A stretch of DNA of 64,000 nucleotides from ECT2AJA-110-A sp035399845 (GCA_035399845.1 DAOPJV010000011.1:1-64000), one strand, 5' to 3'. Counted from the stretch's first letter, positions 25,429 through 33,963 are shown. The notes: generated from the sequence alone by a model not told the origin. Numbers and translations are program-made.

Positions 25429-26724
25429 ATGAACGAGCGCCCCCATCAGGACGACAACCCCGACCGCGCCGCCCCGATCGGCTTCTGCCCCCATTGTGAT
25501 TACCAGCTGCTCGCCCCCGGTGTCTGCCCCGAATGCGGCGGGGACATCCCCGCCAACAAGGTCCGCCCTCGAACGCGCCGCGATCGGCGCTGGCGCCGAA
25601 TCCGTCGCGTGTTCATCGCCACGATCGCCCTCATCGCCGTCGTGTGCCTGCGATACGCCTACAGCCGGGGCTATCTCTACCGCCTCTACACCAACGGCAT
25701 GCTCGTCGACGCCTACCTCCGCAATCCGAAGGTGATCCCCGAAATCGAACAGCGACTCATCAACAATGGCTTTGACGACGCTGAGATCAACGCCCTCATG
25801 GACAAGTCGCTCGTGATCAGATTATCGACGCGCTCGCCGCGGCCATCCGACTTGCGGCCGCTGTTCCGAGTCAGCGTATCAAGGGCGCCCGGCGCCATTC
25901 TTCATTTTGCCGCGTCCACGCGCCCCGGCATGCCCTTCAAACTCATGGAACGATTGGACGACGGGGAATGGCTCGAAGTCATGCCCACCGGCGGCGAACT
26001 CAATCTGACTCGCCGCACGCTCGAATCAGATATCCGATTTCCTGAGCTTCCGACGGTCGGTCGGCACACATTCGAACTGCGGCTGGACGGCGCCGTCGAG
26101 GCGACCAATCGAAAGGTCAATGCGGCGATGAAGGCGTGGCCCACCCGCGCATTCATCGTCAGCGCATCGACGCAGTTCGAAACTGTCGATCAATCCGTGC
26201 ATTCGTTAATCAGGTTCAGAAACGCTCCCGGAGATCAGCAGGATTTCCGACGCAGAATACGACTGCGCGCCGACCTGGCGAGCCACTCGATCCCCACGGG
26301 CGCTATCCATCGGCCGGACATCACGATCTGCGCCGACCCGTCGATGCCGGCGTTGTGGTTCAAGCTGCTATCGGAACGGCGTTCGCCCGACGGCGACATC
26401 AGCCGAGCCATCTACCCCGCGCTCAACTTCGACGTCGAGGCTGGATACACACAGAGCGCCAACCTGGCCGTCGTGAGTGTCGACGTCGGAGATCATCTGC
26501 TCCTTCGACTGACACCCGACATCGTCGCGACTTTCGAGCATGGCGGCGACGCTTTCTACCCATTCCGACTCGAATGGGACCTCGACGTCGACGATGGACC
26601 ACGGTTTCTGGAACAGGTTCCGCCCGCGGACATCGAAGCGAATCAGGCGAATGCCACCGTCGACGAATGCGATCGCCCCGCCGATCGGATCGAGGCGTTC
26701 GCCCCGACCCCAATCGCGCCGTAG
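25429..26724 (+). CDS. Zinc-ribbon single-span membrane protein, paralogue 1
   Basis: A 431-residue protein, first of four tandem relatives. Residues ~20-41 form a four-cysteine knuckle, CPHC-x(9)-CPEC, in the pattern CDYQLLAPGVCPECG. A basic stretch RRDRRWRRIRR precedes one span (~60-80), so the zinc knuckle is probably cytoplasmic and the rest outside. Next come YRLYTNGMLVDAYL and an EINALMDKSLVIRLSTRSPRP region, then a long beta-rich domain, ending with FYPFRLEWD near residue 385. The N-terminal third is almost identical at DNA level to paralogue 3, while the C-terminal part is diverged. Function unknown; no enzyme motif seen. Confidence 0.75.
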   Translation: MNERPHQDDNPDRAAPIGFCPHCDYQLLAPGVCPECGGDIPANKVRPRTRRDRRWRRIRRVFIATIALIAVVCLRYAYSRGYLYRLYTNGMLVDAYLRNPKVIPEIEQRLINNGFDDAEINALMDKSLVIRLSTRSPRPSDLRPLFRVSVSRAPGAILHFAASTRPGMPFKLMERLDDGEWLEVMPTGGELNLTRRTLESDIRFPELPTVGRHTFELRLDGAVEATNRKVNAAMKAWPTRAFIVSASTQFETVDQSVHSLIRFRNAPGDQQDFRRRIRLRADLASHSIPTGAIHRPDITICADPSMPALWFKLLSERRSPDGDISRAIYPALNFDVEAGYTQSANLAVVSVDVGDHLLLRLTPDIVATFEHGGDAFYPFRLEWDLDVDDGPRFLEQVPPADIEANQANATVDECDRPADRIEAFAPTPIAP

Positions 26725-26771
26725 GCCGGAGCGATGGGGCTGCTGATCACGCTTGTCGGCGCCGGACCGTG

Positions 26772-26844
26772 TATAATGCGACCGGCGACGGAGAAGAGCG
26801 TAACCACTCCCCGTCCACATCGTGACTTCCGGGCCGACACATGA
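26772..26844 (+). promoter_or_regulatory. Promoter and conserved leader of zinc-ribbon paralogue 2
   Basis: A TATAAT at 26772-26777 lies 69 bp before ATG 26841. From 26811 to the start codon the sequence is nearly identical (one mismatch in about 34) to the leader of paralogue 4 (29222-29255), which has a TATAAT at the same distance. The leader has no strong Shine-Dalgarno. A conserved leader with fixed spacing points to a shared promoter or regulatory site. Confidence 0.6.
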
Positions 26845-27614
26845 TCAACAACAACGCCTCGACCACGCCGCCGCAACACGCCGTCCCCACCGGCTACTGT
26901 CCGCACTGTGACTACGCCTTGATGGCGCCGGGCGTGTGCCCGGAATGCGGCGTCGATGTTCCCGCCGATCGCATGCGCGCCCCACGCCGATGGAGTCGCG
27001 TCAGAAACGCCGTTCGACGCGCTCGCAAGCCCGTGCTGACGTTGATCATCATCGTGTCACTCATCAGCGCCGCCAACTGGGCGTTCGAAACCGGCCAGTT
27101 CTATCGACTCTATTCCAGTGAAACGCTGCTGGCGCGGTATCCCTCGAACCGCCAGGAGAGCGCCGAGATTGCCAGACGCGTCATGAACAACGCGTTCACG
27201 GCGAAGGAAATACAAACGCGTATCGCGAAGTCGTTCACCGTTAAGCTGAGCGTTGATTCGCCCTATCCGAAGAACACGCCCGTGAACTTCACCTACACGG
27301 CGGACATGAGGCGGGGGACGCTGTTCTTCCTGCGTAGTTCCCCCATTGTCACGGCTCAGGTGGACGGGAAGGCGTGCAAATTACCCTTCGGCACTACATC
27401 ATCTAATTTCTTCGGCGCCGCCGTCGATCGATTGCGACACGAGGTGGGCGATTGGCAGACCGACGTCATTCTCTCGCACGGCGCCCATCGGCTGGACGTC
27501 ACATGGAACTTCGAGATCAAGTTCTTCGATCCCAGGCTCGATTCCCATCTTCCGCCCCCGGCCGCAACCGGTGTCCCGATCACGCGTTCCTGCAATTTCA
27601 GAATCGCGGAGTGA
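26841..27614 (+). CDS. Zinc-ribbon single-span membrane protein, paralogue 2 (short)
   Basis: A 257-residue member of the tandem family. It keeps the knuckle CPHCDYALMAPGVCPECG (~21-38), the basic stretch, the span (~68-86), YRLYSSETLLARYPSN and the EIQTRIAKSFTVKL region. It stops after the homologue of the GRHTL...FDP...FEV section and lacks the C-terminal ~150 residues with the PFxLEWD motif present in paralogues 1, 3 and 4. It may be a truncated, decaying copy or a genuine short form. Only 60 bp separate its stop from paralogue 3. Confidence 0.7.
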   Translation: MINNNASTTPPQHAVPTGYCPHCDYALMAPGVCPECGVDVPADRMRAPRRWSRVRNAVRRARKPVLTLIIIVSLISAANWAFETGQFYRLYSSETLLARYPSNRQESAEIARRVMNNAFTAKEIQTRIAKSFTVKLSVDSPYPKNTPVNFTYTADMRRGTLFFLRSSPIVTAQVDGKACKLPFGTTSSNFFGAAVDRLRHEVGDWQTDVILSHGAHRLDVTWNFEIKFFDPRLDSHLPPPAATGVPITRSCNFRIAE

Positions 27615-27674
27615 ATCCGAGAACGAATACCGAAACGCCCGATCGAACAAGTCGCCCTGGCGCGGCATTGAGAC

Positions 27675-28937
27675 ATGCAAGGCATGAACACGGACCTCCG
27701 CAGGACAGACCATCAGGAAGACGCCAATCCCATTGGCTACTGCCCACATTGCGACTACCAGTTGCTTGCCCCCGGCGTCTGCCCCGAATGCGGCCTGGAC
27801 ATCCCTGCGAAGAGAGTCCTCGCTCGTGCTCGCCGCGATCGGCGCTGGCGCCGGATCCGACGCGCATTCGTCGCCACGATCGCCGTCATCAGCGTCGTGT
27901 GCCTGCGATACGCGTACCGCCAGGGCTATCTGTACCGCATTTACACCAACGACATGCTCATCAATGAATACCCGACCAATTCGATGGCCACGGGCGAACT
28001 CCTGCGGCGCATGATCGCGGATGGCCTCACGCCGTCCGAGATGGAGATCGCCGTGAGCAAGTCATTCAACGTTGGGTTTCACATTCGAACACCACGACCG
28101 AGAGACATCGGCGCAGCCTGCGAAATGACGATCACACCAGTGATCAACGGGCTGTTTCGCATTGACACCAACGACTTCACTGCGGACCGCGTAGGCGCTG
28201 TGACACTCGATGCGCTCGTTGTCAGACACTCACTGCAGTCGTTTGACGTCGAATCCGGCGGCCGAAATCAAGCTGTTCGCGTTCAGCGCCGTGGGTATCC
28301 GGCGCCCACTGTCGGAGAGCATCAATTCAGATGGCGGGCCCAGCCGTCGGTCCTCTCGTTTGATCCGGCGCTGGACGCCGCGATGACGTCGCGCCCGCCG
28401 GTCCGCCTGGTGATCGACGAATCAACAACAGTCGAGGTGACTGACAAGACGATCTGCGAGTTTCTCCGCTGCAGGGACAGCGACGAGGATGTCGCCCACC
28501 TCAGAAACGCCTTCCGTCTCCTGCCGAAGCGCTCGTCCCGATCCGACACCATTCAATATGACGTCGACGCGCCACATCTTGACGCCGCGCAGACCTTCAA
28601 CTTCAGTATCAACGAATACAGCGGCGACCGTGACGTCGGCGCCCTCTGGACACAGTTTAACATTCCTGCGGCGACCTTCATTCCTCAGTTTGAATCGATT
28701 ACGAGACTTCAGATCCGGACGGGCGTCGAAAAGCACGTCTGCCGCCTGTCGTATGATCTCTCGCAGGTCTTTGAAGACGGCGCAGACTCAGTCTACCCGT
28801 TTGCCCTGGAGTGGGACGTCGCCCACTTGAGTACCTCCGACGCCGAAAGCGCTTCATGGGGCGATGAGTTCAATTCCCCCCGTTCACCCGATCGGATCAT
28901 CCGCCTCGACGACACGAACTCGCCAGATCATCTGTGA
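27675..28937 (+). CDS. Zinc-ribbon single-span membrane protein, paralogue 3
   Basis: A 420-residue member. Knuckle CPHCDYQLLAPGVCPECG at ~24-41, basic RRDRRWRRIRR, span ~62-82, YRIYTNDMLINEYPTN, then GLTPSEMEIAVSKSFNVGF and TPRPRD, a beta-rich region, a DESTTVEV-type strand, a CRDSDEDVAHLRNAFRLLP segment shared with paralogue 4, and YPFALEWD near the end. The first 90 codons are close to paralogue 1 at DNA level, suggesting recent duplication or gene conversion. ATG 27675 or 27684 may be the start. Probably co-transcribed with paralogue 2. Confidence 0.75.
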   Translation: MQGMNTDLRRTDHQEDANPIGYCPHCDYQLLAPGVCPECGLDIPAKRVLARARRDRRWRRIRRAFVATIAVISVVCLRYAYRQGYLYRIYTNDMLINEYPTNSMATGELLRRMIADGLTPSEMEIAVSKSFNVGFHIRTPRPRDIGAACEMTITPVINGLFRIDTNDFTADRVGAVTLDALVVRHSLQSFDVESGGRNQAVRVQRRGYPAPTVGEHQFRWRAQPSVLSFDPALDAAMTSRPPVRLVIDESTTVEVTDKTICEFLRCRDSDEDVAHLRNAFRLLPKRSSRSDTIQYDVDAPHLDAAQTFNFSINEYSGDRDVGALWTQFNIPAATFIPQFESITRLQIRTGVEKHVCRLSYDLSQVFEDGADSVYPFALEWDVAHLSTSDAESASWGDEFNSPRSPDRIIRLDDTNSPDHL

Positions 28938-29251
28938 TCCATGCGCCGATTCGGGGAGCGCCGATCCGCGAATTCAGAATGGCCGAGCGCCTCGCGGAAT
29001 CGCGGTTGTTCCCCGGAAGTCGCCAGGAGACCCTCGTACTGATGAAGCGACGGACCTCCGCCACGGCTGAAGCACAGACCACGAAGCGGTCAAGGCGGAA
29101 CCCGTGGTTGACACCAGCGTGCCGGAAATCTCTCCGGAGGAGCGACGGACGCGCAGGAAACTCGCGGCGACGCCAGAATGCGTATAATACGCCCGTGGTC
29201 GAGGGCTCGCGTTGCGGCCCGCCGTCCACATCGTGATTTCCGGGCCGACAC
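28938..29251. other. Intergenic region between zinc-ribbon paralogues 3 and 4
   Basis: No supported gene. A short open stretch ending just after the TATAAT has some protein-like composition but has a stop only 35 codons upstream and no start with a ribosome site. The right end holds the promoter and leader of paralogue 4. Confidence 0.5.
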
Positions 29252-29255
29252 ATGA
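29183..29255 (+). promoter_or_regulatory. Promoter and conserved leader of zinc-ribbon paralogue 4
   Basis: TATAAT at 29183-29188, 69 bp before ATG 29252. The leader from 29222 matches that of paralogue 2 with one mismatch, and the flanks CGTATAATxCG also agree. The sequence between the -10 box and the conserved block has diverged, so the conserved block itself is likely under selection or recently copied. Confidence 0.6.
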
Positions 29256-30499
29256 TTGAAAACAACACGTCGAGCGCGTCATCGCAACTCGCCGCCTCCC
29301 TCGGCTACTGCCCTCGTTGCGACTACCAATTGCTCTCGCCGGGCGTCTGTCCGGAATGCGGCGGGAACATCCCGCAACATCGCATTCGACGACATACGCG
29401 CGGCGCTCGCATTCGACGCTGGACTCGCCGAATCACCGCCGTCATGCTGACGCTCGGCGTTCTTGGTGGCGGCTACTGGGCAATCCAGCGGGGGGATCAC
29501 TATCGCGTCTACCCAAACAGCCTGCTCATCGAGGACTACCCGGAAAACGCCCACGCCGTGTCGGAGGTCAGGCGACGACTGCTGGCGGATCGATTCAGTG
29601 ACGACGACATACGCACGCTCGTCAACAAGTCGTTCACACTGGATGTTACCGTGCGAACGCCTCGCCCCAGGGGCGCCCGGCTTGACAACATTGTCACGCT
29701 CACGCCGAAGCCCAATGGACTCTGTTCGCACGCGTTCGACCCCTTCGACCCCTATGGTCCCGACAACGCCGTTACGCTGACATTGGACGGCGAACCGATT
29801 CTCAAACGGCGAATCAAGCTGGAGACAGAGAACTTCGCTACCTATACTCGGAAATCCACCTACGATTTCTCCCCAACCGTCGGACGACACACACTCAGCG
29901 TATCGCTCACGACGAACTTCGTTGACATCGACGATCTCACGGTCGCAAGAAAGATCGCAAGTCGCATGATCACCCCCATCACGCTGACGCGCTCCACGGA
30001 ATTCGAAGTTCGTGACGAGTCTATCTGTGCTCTGGTCCATTGCCTCACGACAGACGAGGATGTGGCTTTCCTGCGAGACTCGTTTCGCCTCATCCCTCAC
30101 CGGCGAGGGCTGAAATCCTTCGACATCGACGTGTGCTCCAGATATGACCTGACGAACACGCAACTCCATTGCGTCATCGATCGATACGTCGGAGCGAATC
30201 GCGTCGCTGAGGATCGCAGCGACCCGCCTTTTCCCGACAGCGAGTTGCTCAAGCCGGCGCCGGTCCTAATCGGCGCCACGCTGGAACCCAACGAGCGGCT
30301 CCTGTGCCGCGTGACTCTGGACGCCTCCAACGCGTTCGCCAATGGCGACACAGAGTTCTTTCCGTTTGCGATGGAATGGGATATCGACGCGAGTGTCGTC
30401 ACGGCTCGCGATGATTTCTACCCCGATTGCGATCATCCCGGCGCCCTGCCGCCCGATCGGATCATCCGCCTGACTGACGACGACCTCATCCGGCCCTGA
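29252..30499 (+). CDS. Zinc-ribbon single-span membrane protein, paralogue 4
   Basis: A 415-residue member of the family, with its own promoter. Knuckle CPRCDYQLLSPGVCPECG at ~20-37, basic RRHTRGARIRRWTRR, span ~58-76, YRVYPNSLLIEDYPEN, DIRTLVNKSFTLDVTVRTPRP, a GRHTLSVSL strand, a TTDEDVAFLRDSFRLIP segment as in paralogue 3, and FFPFAMEWD near residue 380. It is the most diverged of the full-length copies in the N-terminal basic region. Function unknown. The next gene, ndk, is 209 bp downstream. Confidence 0.75.
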   Translation: MIENNTSSASSQLAASLGYCPRCDYQLLSPGVCPECGGNIPQHRIRRHTRGARIRRWTRRITAVMLTLGVLGGGYWAIQRGDHYRVYPNSLLIEDYPENAHAVSEVRRRLLADRFSDDDIRTLVNKSFTLDVTVRTPRPRGARLDNIVTLTPKPNGLCSHAFDPFDPYGPDNAVTLTLDGEPILKRRIKLETENFATYTRKSTYDFSPTVGRHTLSVSLTTNFVDIDDLTVARKIASRMITPITLTRSTEFEVRDESICALVHCLTTDEDVAFLRDSFRLIPHRRGLKSFDIDVCSRYDLTNTQLHCVIDRYVGANRVAEDRSDPPFPDSELLKPAPVLIGATLEPNERLLCRVTLDASNAFANGDTEFFPFAMEWDIDASVVTARDDFYPDCDHPGALPPDRIIRLTDDDLIRP

Positions 30500-30708
30500 A
30501 TCGACCGCGGCCCGTCCCGCCTCTTAACGCAAGACTCACGACTCACGGCCAGATCGGCGTCGAACGGCGTCCCCTCCCACCAGCTCGCCCCCCAAGCCCC
30601 CTCACTTTTCCCCTCCGCCGGACTCCCTTAAACTGCCCCTTCTCGCGCCAGAGTGGCGAAAGATCGACTGACAACGAAACACCCTACAGCAACAAGGATC
30701 GACGACTC

Positions 30709-31179
30709 GTGGAAAAAACGCTCATCATTCTCAAGCCGGACGCCGTGCAGCGAGGCATGGCCGGACGCATCATCACCCGCTTCGAAGAGAAGGGATTCCA
30801 GATCGTCGGCATGAAGCTGATCACGATCGACAAGGCCCTCGCCGAGAAGCACTACGGCGTGCACAGGGAGAAGCCCTTCTACCCGCGACTCCTCGAGTAC
30901 ATCACGAGCAGCCCCGTCGTCGTCATGGTCCTCCAGGCCGTCAACGCGATCACTGTCGCGCGCAAGATGATGGGCGCCACCTTCGGCTCCAAGGCCGAGC
31001 CCGGCACCATCCGCGGTGACTTCGGTCTCTCCAACAGCTTCAACCTGATCCACGGAAGCGACTCCCCCGAGGCCGCCGAGTCCGAGATCGCGCTCTACTT
31101 CACGAAGGAAGAAATCCAGAGCTTCCAGCGCGCGAGCGACAAGTGGATCTACGACGTCTCCGGCGGCAGCCCTGAGTAA
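30709..31179 (+). CDS. ndk: Nucleoside-diphosphate kinase
   Basis: A 156-residue enzyme that transfers the gamma-phosphate of ATP to nucleoside diphosphates through a phosphohistidine. The family signature NLIHGSDSPE is present with the active His at 115, as are the N-terminal KTLIILKPDAVQRG strand and TIRGDFG. The start is GTG, with AGGA twelve bases upstream; no ATG fits. It is slightly longer than the usual ~140 residues at the C-terminus. Confidence 0.96.
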   Translation: MEKTLIILKPDAVQRGMAGRIITRFEEKGFQIVGMKLITIDKALAEKHYGVHREKPFYPRLLEYITSSPVVVMVLQAVNAITVARKMMGATFGSKAEPGTIRGDFGLSNSFNLIHGSDSPEAAESEIALYFTKEEIQSFQRASDKWIYDVSGGSPE

Positions 31180-31252
31180 GACCAGGGAAATACGGGATGC
31201 GATCTGAAGCAAACCGAGCAGGACGCCCAAACTCAGGCGCCCGAATTCCGCG

Positions 31253-31290
31253 TTTTTTCATTTTGCATTTCTCATTTTGCATTTTGCGTT
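31253..31290. repeat. Short T-rich iterated repeat
   Basis: Just before the cysteine desulfurase start the units CATTTTGCATTT and CTCATTTTGCATTTTG follow each other, an imperfect 7- and 14-base iteration very unlike the GC-rich surroundings. Similar T-rich iterations are known to me from other planctomycete intergenic regions; that comparison is from memory and untested. Confidence 0.6.
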
Positions 31291-31297
31291 GAACGCC

Positions 31298-32416
31298 ATG
31301 ATCTACCTCGACTATCACGCGACGACGCCGACGGATCCGAACGTTACGGAGGCCATGCTTCCCTATCTGCGGGAGCAGTTCGGCAACCCGACGAGCGGCC
31401 ACGCCAAGGGCCGCCCCGTGCGCGAGGCGGTCGAGAACGCCCGCGCCAGCGTCGCCCGGCTCATCAACGCCGAAGCGAGTGAAATCAGTTTCACGAGCGG
31501 CGGCACTGAGGCGAGCAACTGGGCGATCAAGGGCGCCGCGTTCGCCGCGAACCGAAAAGGCGATCACGTCGTCACGATGAGTATCGAGCATCCCGCGACG
31601 CTCGAGCCACTGGCCTGGCTCGAGCGTTTCGGTATGTCACACACGATCGTCGATGTCGATGAATATGGTCGTGTCGATCCGGCCGCGATCCGGGCGGCGA
31701 TTCAGGACAACACGTTCCTCATCAGCCTGATGCACGCCCAGAACGAGGTCGGGACGATCCAGCCGATCGAGGAAATCGGCGCGATCGCCCGCGAAAGAGG
31801 CGTCCTCTTCCATATCGATGCGGCCCAGTCGCTCGGAAAGATTCCCGTTGATGTGAAAGCGTTGAACGCCGATCTCCTTTCCATCGCCGGCCACAAGCTC
31901 TACGCGCCCAAGGGAATCGGCGCTCTCTACATTCGCAAGGGTGTCGAGATTGACAAGTTCGTCCACGGGGCGGGCCAGGAACAGGGCCGTCGCGCCGGCA
32001 CGGAGAATGTCGCCATGGCCGTGGGCCTCGGAAAGGCCGCCGAGCTGTCAGTCGCCTATCTCAACGATGGCGATCACAGCGGACTGCGCGACTACTTCTG
32101 GGGCCAGCTTCAGCACACGCTTGGCGACAAGGTGGTCCTCAACGGACATCCGACAGTGCGACTCCCCTCGACGCTCAACGTCAGCTTCCCGGGCCATGTC
32201 GGTGGCTCGCTGCTGGAGCGGCTTGAAGGCGTCTGCGCCTCGACCGGCGCCGCGTGTCACGCCGGCGACGCCAAACCCTCGCGCGTGCTGACGGCAATGG
32301 GACTCGATCGCGAACGCGCCATCGGCGCAATTCGATTCAGCGTCGGCCGACCGACAACGCGACAGGAAATCGACAGAGTTGTGGAGATGCTGGTTCGCCA
32401 GCTCCGTGATGAGTAA
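31298..32416 (+). CDS. Cysteine desulfurase (NifS/IscS family)
   Basis: A 372-residue PLP-dependent enzyme that takes sulfur from cysteine as a protein persulfide for Fe-S clusters and thio-modifications. The start MIYLDYHATTP is the typical N-terminus; seven codons upstream are also open but lie in the T-rich repeat. Seen: SGGTEASNWAIKG, H-bearing SIEHPA, HIDAAQSLGKIPVDV, PLP Lys 200 in AGHKLYAPKG, and active-site Cys 320 in STGAACHAGD. No iscU, iscR or suf genes are adjacent, so which branch it serves (IscS, NifS or a tRNA thiolation role) is open. It is convergent with the small lipoprotein gene at 32471. Confidence 0.93.
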   Translation: MIYLDYHATTPTDPNVTEAMLPYLREQFGNPTSGHAKGRPVREAVENARASVARLINAEASEISFTSGGTEASNWAIKGAAFAANRKGDHVVTMSIEHPATLEPLAWLERFGMSHTIVDVDEYGRVDPAAIRAAIQDNTFLISLMHAQNEVGTIQPIEEIGAIARERGVLFHIDAAQSLGKIPVDVKALNADLLSIAGHKLYAPKGIGALYIRKGVEIDKFVHGAGQEQGRRAGTENVAMAVGLGKAAELSVAYLNDGDHSGLRDYFWGQLQHTLGDKVVLNGHPTVRLPSTLNVSFPGHVGGSLLERLEGVCASTGAACHAGDAKPSRVLTAMGLDRERAIGAIRFSVGRPTTRQEIDRVVEMLVRQLRDE

Positions 32417-32470
32417 AGATGGCGTGTGAGACCACGCCCGCGTCGACACGCGATCAGTCCGCCGCGGAAA

Positions 32471-32896
32471 TCATCGCGCCATGCGCGCCCCGGACATCCC
32501 TTCCGCGGCGCCATCCAGGCTTGTAAACGTCAGCGTCAGATCGACGCTTCCATCCTCGCCGACATCGCCCACGCCACTGATGATGAACTCCGACGGCTCG
32601 CCGTTGTTGTACCCGACAAAGGCCTGCGTCGCCTGGAACGTAAATGAAACCCGACCGCCCGTCTGCATGAACGCGGGCGTTTCCTCGATCGGCTGAAGCG
32701 TTCCGTCGCCCTGATCGTATTGCGTGATCAGCCCGCCATCGACGACAACGCGAAGCGTTCCCGCCACATCCGACAAAGTGATGTTCCAGGTCCCGTCCAG
32801 CGATGGCAGGACATAGGCGATCGGCGAGCCGGTCTCGCAACCGACACTCAATGGACCGAGGAACAATGCGATGGCGAATAGGAGTCGTCGACGCAT
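32471..32896 (-). CDS. Small lipoprotein of unknown function
   Basis: A 141-residue protein. The signal is RRRLLFAIALFLGP with lipobox SVGC (Cys 20). The mature part is beta-rich, with LDGTWNITLSD at the start and alternating strands such as GRVSFTFQATQAFVGY and VDLTLTFTSLDG. This resembles a small lipocalin-like or beta-barrel fold, but no family was recognised. A TATAAT reads toward it at 32940-32945, 44 bp upstream of the start. Confidence 0.7.
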   Translation of the reverse strand: MRRRLLFAIALFLGPLSVGCETGSPIAYVLPSLDGTWNITLSDVAGTLRVVVDGGLITQYDQGDGTLQPIEETPAFMQTGGRVSFTFQATQAFVGYNNGEPSEFIISGVGDVGEDGSVDLTLTFTSLDGAAEGMSGARMAR

Positions 32897-32939
32897 AACG
32901 CAGGCGATATCCGGGGTTCGGCGAGGGTCAGAAAGGCGT

Positions 32940-32965
32940 TATTATATCCGGAATGTTCCCGGGAA
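32940..32965 (-). promoter_or_regulatory. -10 box and 12-bp palindrome between divergent genes
   Basis: On the minus strand TATAAT spans 32945-32940, 44 bp ahead of the lipoprotein start at 32896. Next to it, on the -35 side, is the perfect palindrome GTTCCCGGGAAC (32954-32965), a possible operator. The palindrome falls inside the first codons of the plus-strand gene as annotated from 32953. Confidence 0.45.
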
Positions 32966-33963
32966 CGCCCCACCTGACGCCGAGTCGAACAACAACGCCG
33001 GAAACGGATCGCCCCCATTTTCGGACATGCGGCTCGCGCCGCTCCCGCCGATGGCTCCGCATAATGGCGATCCTGGTCATCACCCTGCCGCCGGGCTGCC
33101 GCAGGGAATCTCCAGACACGACGAATGCGACGACACAGCCGCCCGTCCGGACGAGTCGGCCGGCGGACCCCGCCCCGACTGAGACCGCCGCGTACTACGA
33201 TCGCACAACGCGGCAGTTCACGCTGGCGGACTTCATCAAGCCCAGCGGCGAGAACACGCCGGAGCGCATTATCGGGATGTCGCCGCTTTTCGTCCGAGAA
33301 ATCGCCGAGCCTTTCGCCGATCAACACTTCGGTCTCTCCATCGAGGCCCTGCTCCGGAAAGACGCCGCGACCCAGAAGGACACGCGCGTCATCTACTACC
33401 ATGAGGACACAACGACCCTCGCGGGGATCGATCGGAACCGACTGTCGTTTCTCTGGATCTACGACGTCGAGCGCGGTCCCGACGTCGCCCGGACGAGGAC
33501 GCAGGGCTTCCGAATGACCCTCGACGAGAACGGCTACGCAAACTTCTGGGAGGTTCTGTCACCGACAGGCCCGAGGCTCGTCTACGTGGCCCAGTCCATC
33601 GAGGACGCCGCATCGAACGAATTCGGCGCCGCGCCCGCGGATCGCCGGTTCGCCGTGGAACGCTCGCTCGCGGAAGCCCCCGACACCATCGTCCCCAGGA
33701 TTCTGCCGGACGGACCGCAGCCGATGGGCCCCTTCGTTTACATCGAGGGCCACGACCACGAGATCACGACGCTGCTCTGTCGCTGCATGCCGTCGCAGGT
33801 CGATGACTTTCGAACGAACGTCCTGTACGAACTGCGCCCCCTTCCGTCGGGCGATTCGGACACGTCCGCCATATCGGTCTTCAGCGACCTGCTCCGCCGG
33901 GCCGACGCCGTTCCGCTCGACGCCGTCCTTCGGATTCCGAATCCGCCAACCGCTGTCCCGTAA
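32953..33963 (+). CDS. Probable lipoprotein of unknown function
   Basis: A 336-residue protein. A basic stretch SRRSRRWLR is followed by a short hydrophobic run IMAILVITL and PPGC (Cys 49), a plausible lipobox. The start is uncertain: ATG 32953 gives an unusually long, Thr/Pro-rich N-region, but the next ATG (33064) would leave too short a signal and no positive charges. The mature protein has a Thr/Pro linker and then an alpha/beta domain with YYHEDTTTLAGIDRNRLSFLWIYD and a late RCMPSQVDDF segment. No family recognised. It is divergent from the small lipoprotein at 32471. Confidence 0.6.
   Translation: MFPGTPHLTPSRTTTPETDRPHFRTCGSRRSRRWLRIMAILVITLPPGCRRESPDTTNATTQPPVRTSRPADPAPTETAAYYDRTTRQFTLADFIKPSGENTPERIIGMSPLFVREIAEPFADQHFGLSIEALLRKDAATQKDTRVIYYHEDTTTLAGIDRNRLSFLWIYDVERGPDVARTRTQGFRMTLDENGYANFWEVLSPTGPRLVYVAQSIEDAASNEFGAAPADRRFAVERSLAEAPDTIVPRILPDGPQPMGPFVYIEGHDHEITTLLCRCMPSQVDDFRTNVLYELRPLPSGDSDTSAISVFSDLLRRADAVPLDAVLRIPNPPTAVP

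Noticed and set aside
28938..29190. Small gene between zinc-ribbon paralogues 3 and 4
   Set aside because: A short stretch of protein-like codons ends near 29188, but an in-frame stop lies 35 codons upstream and there is no start with a ribosome site; it also overlaps the promoter of paralogue 4.
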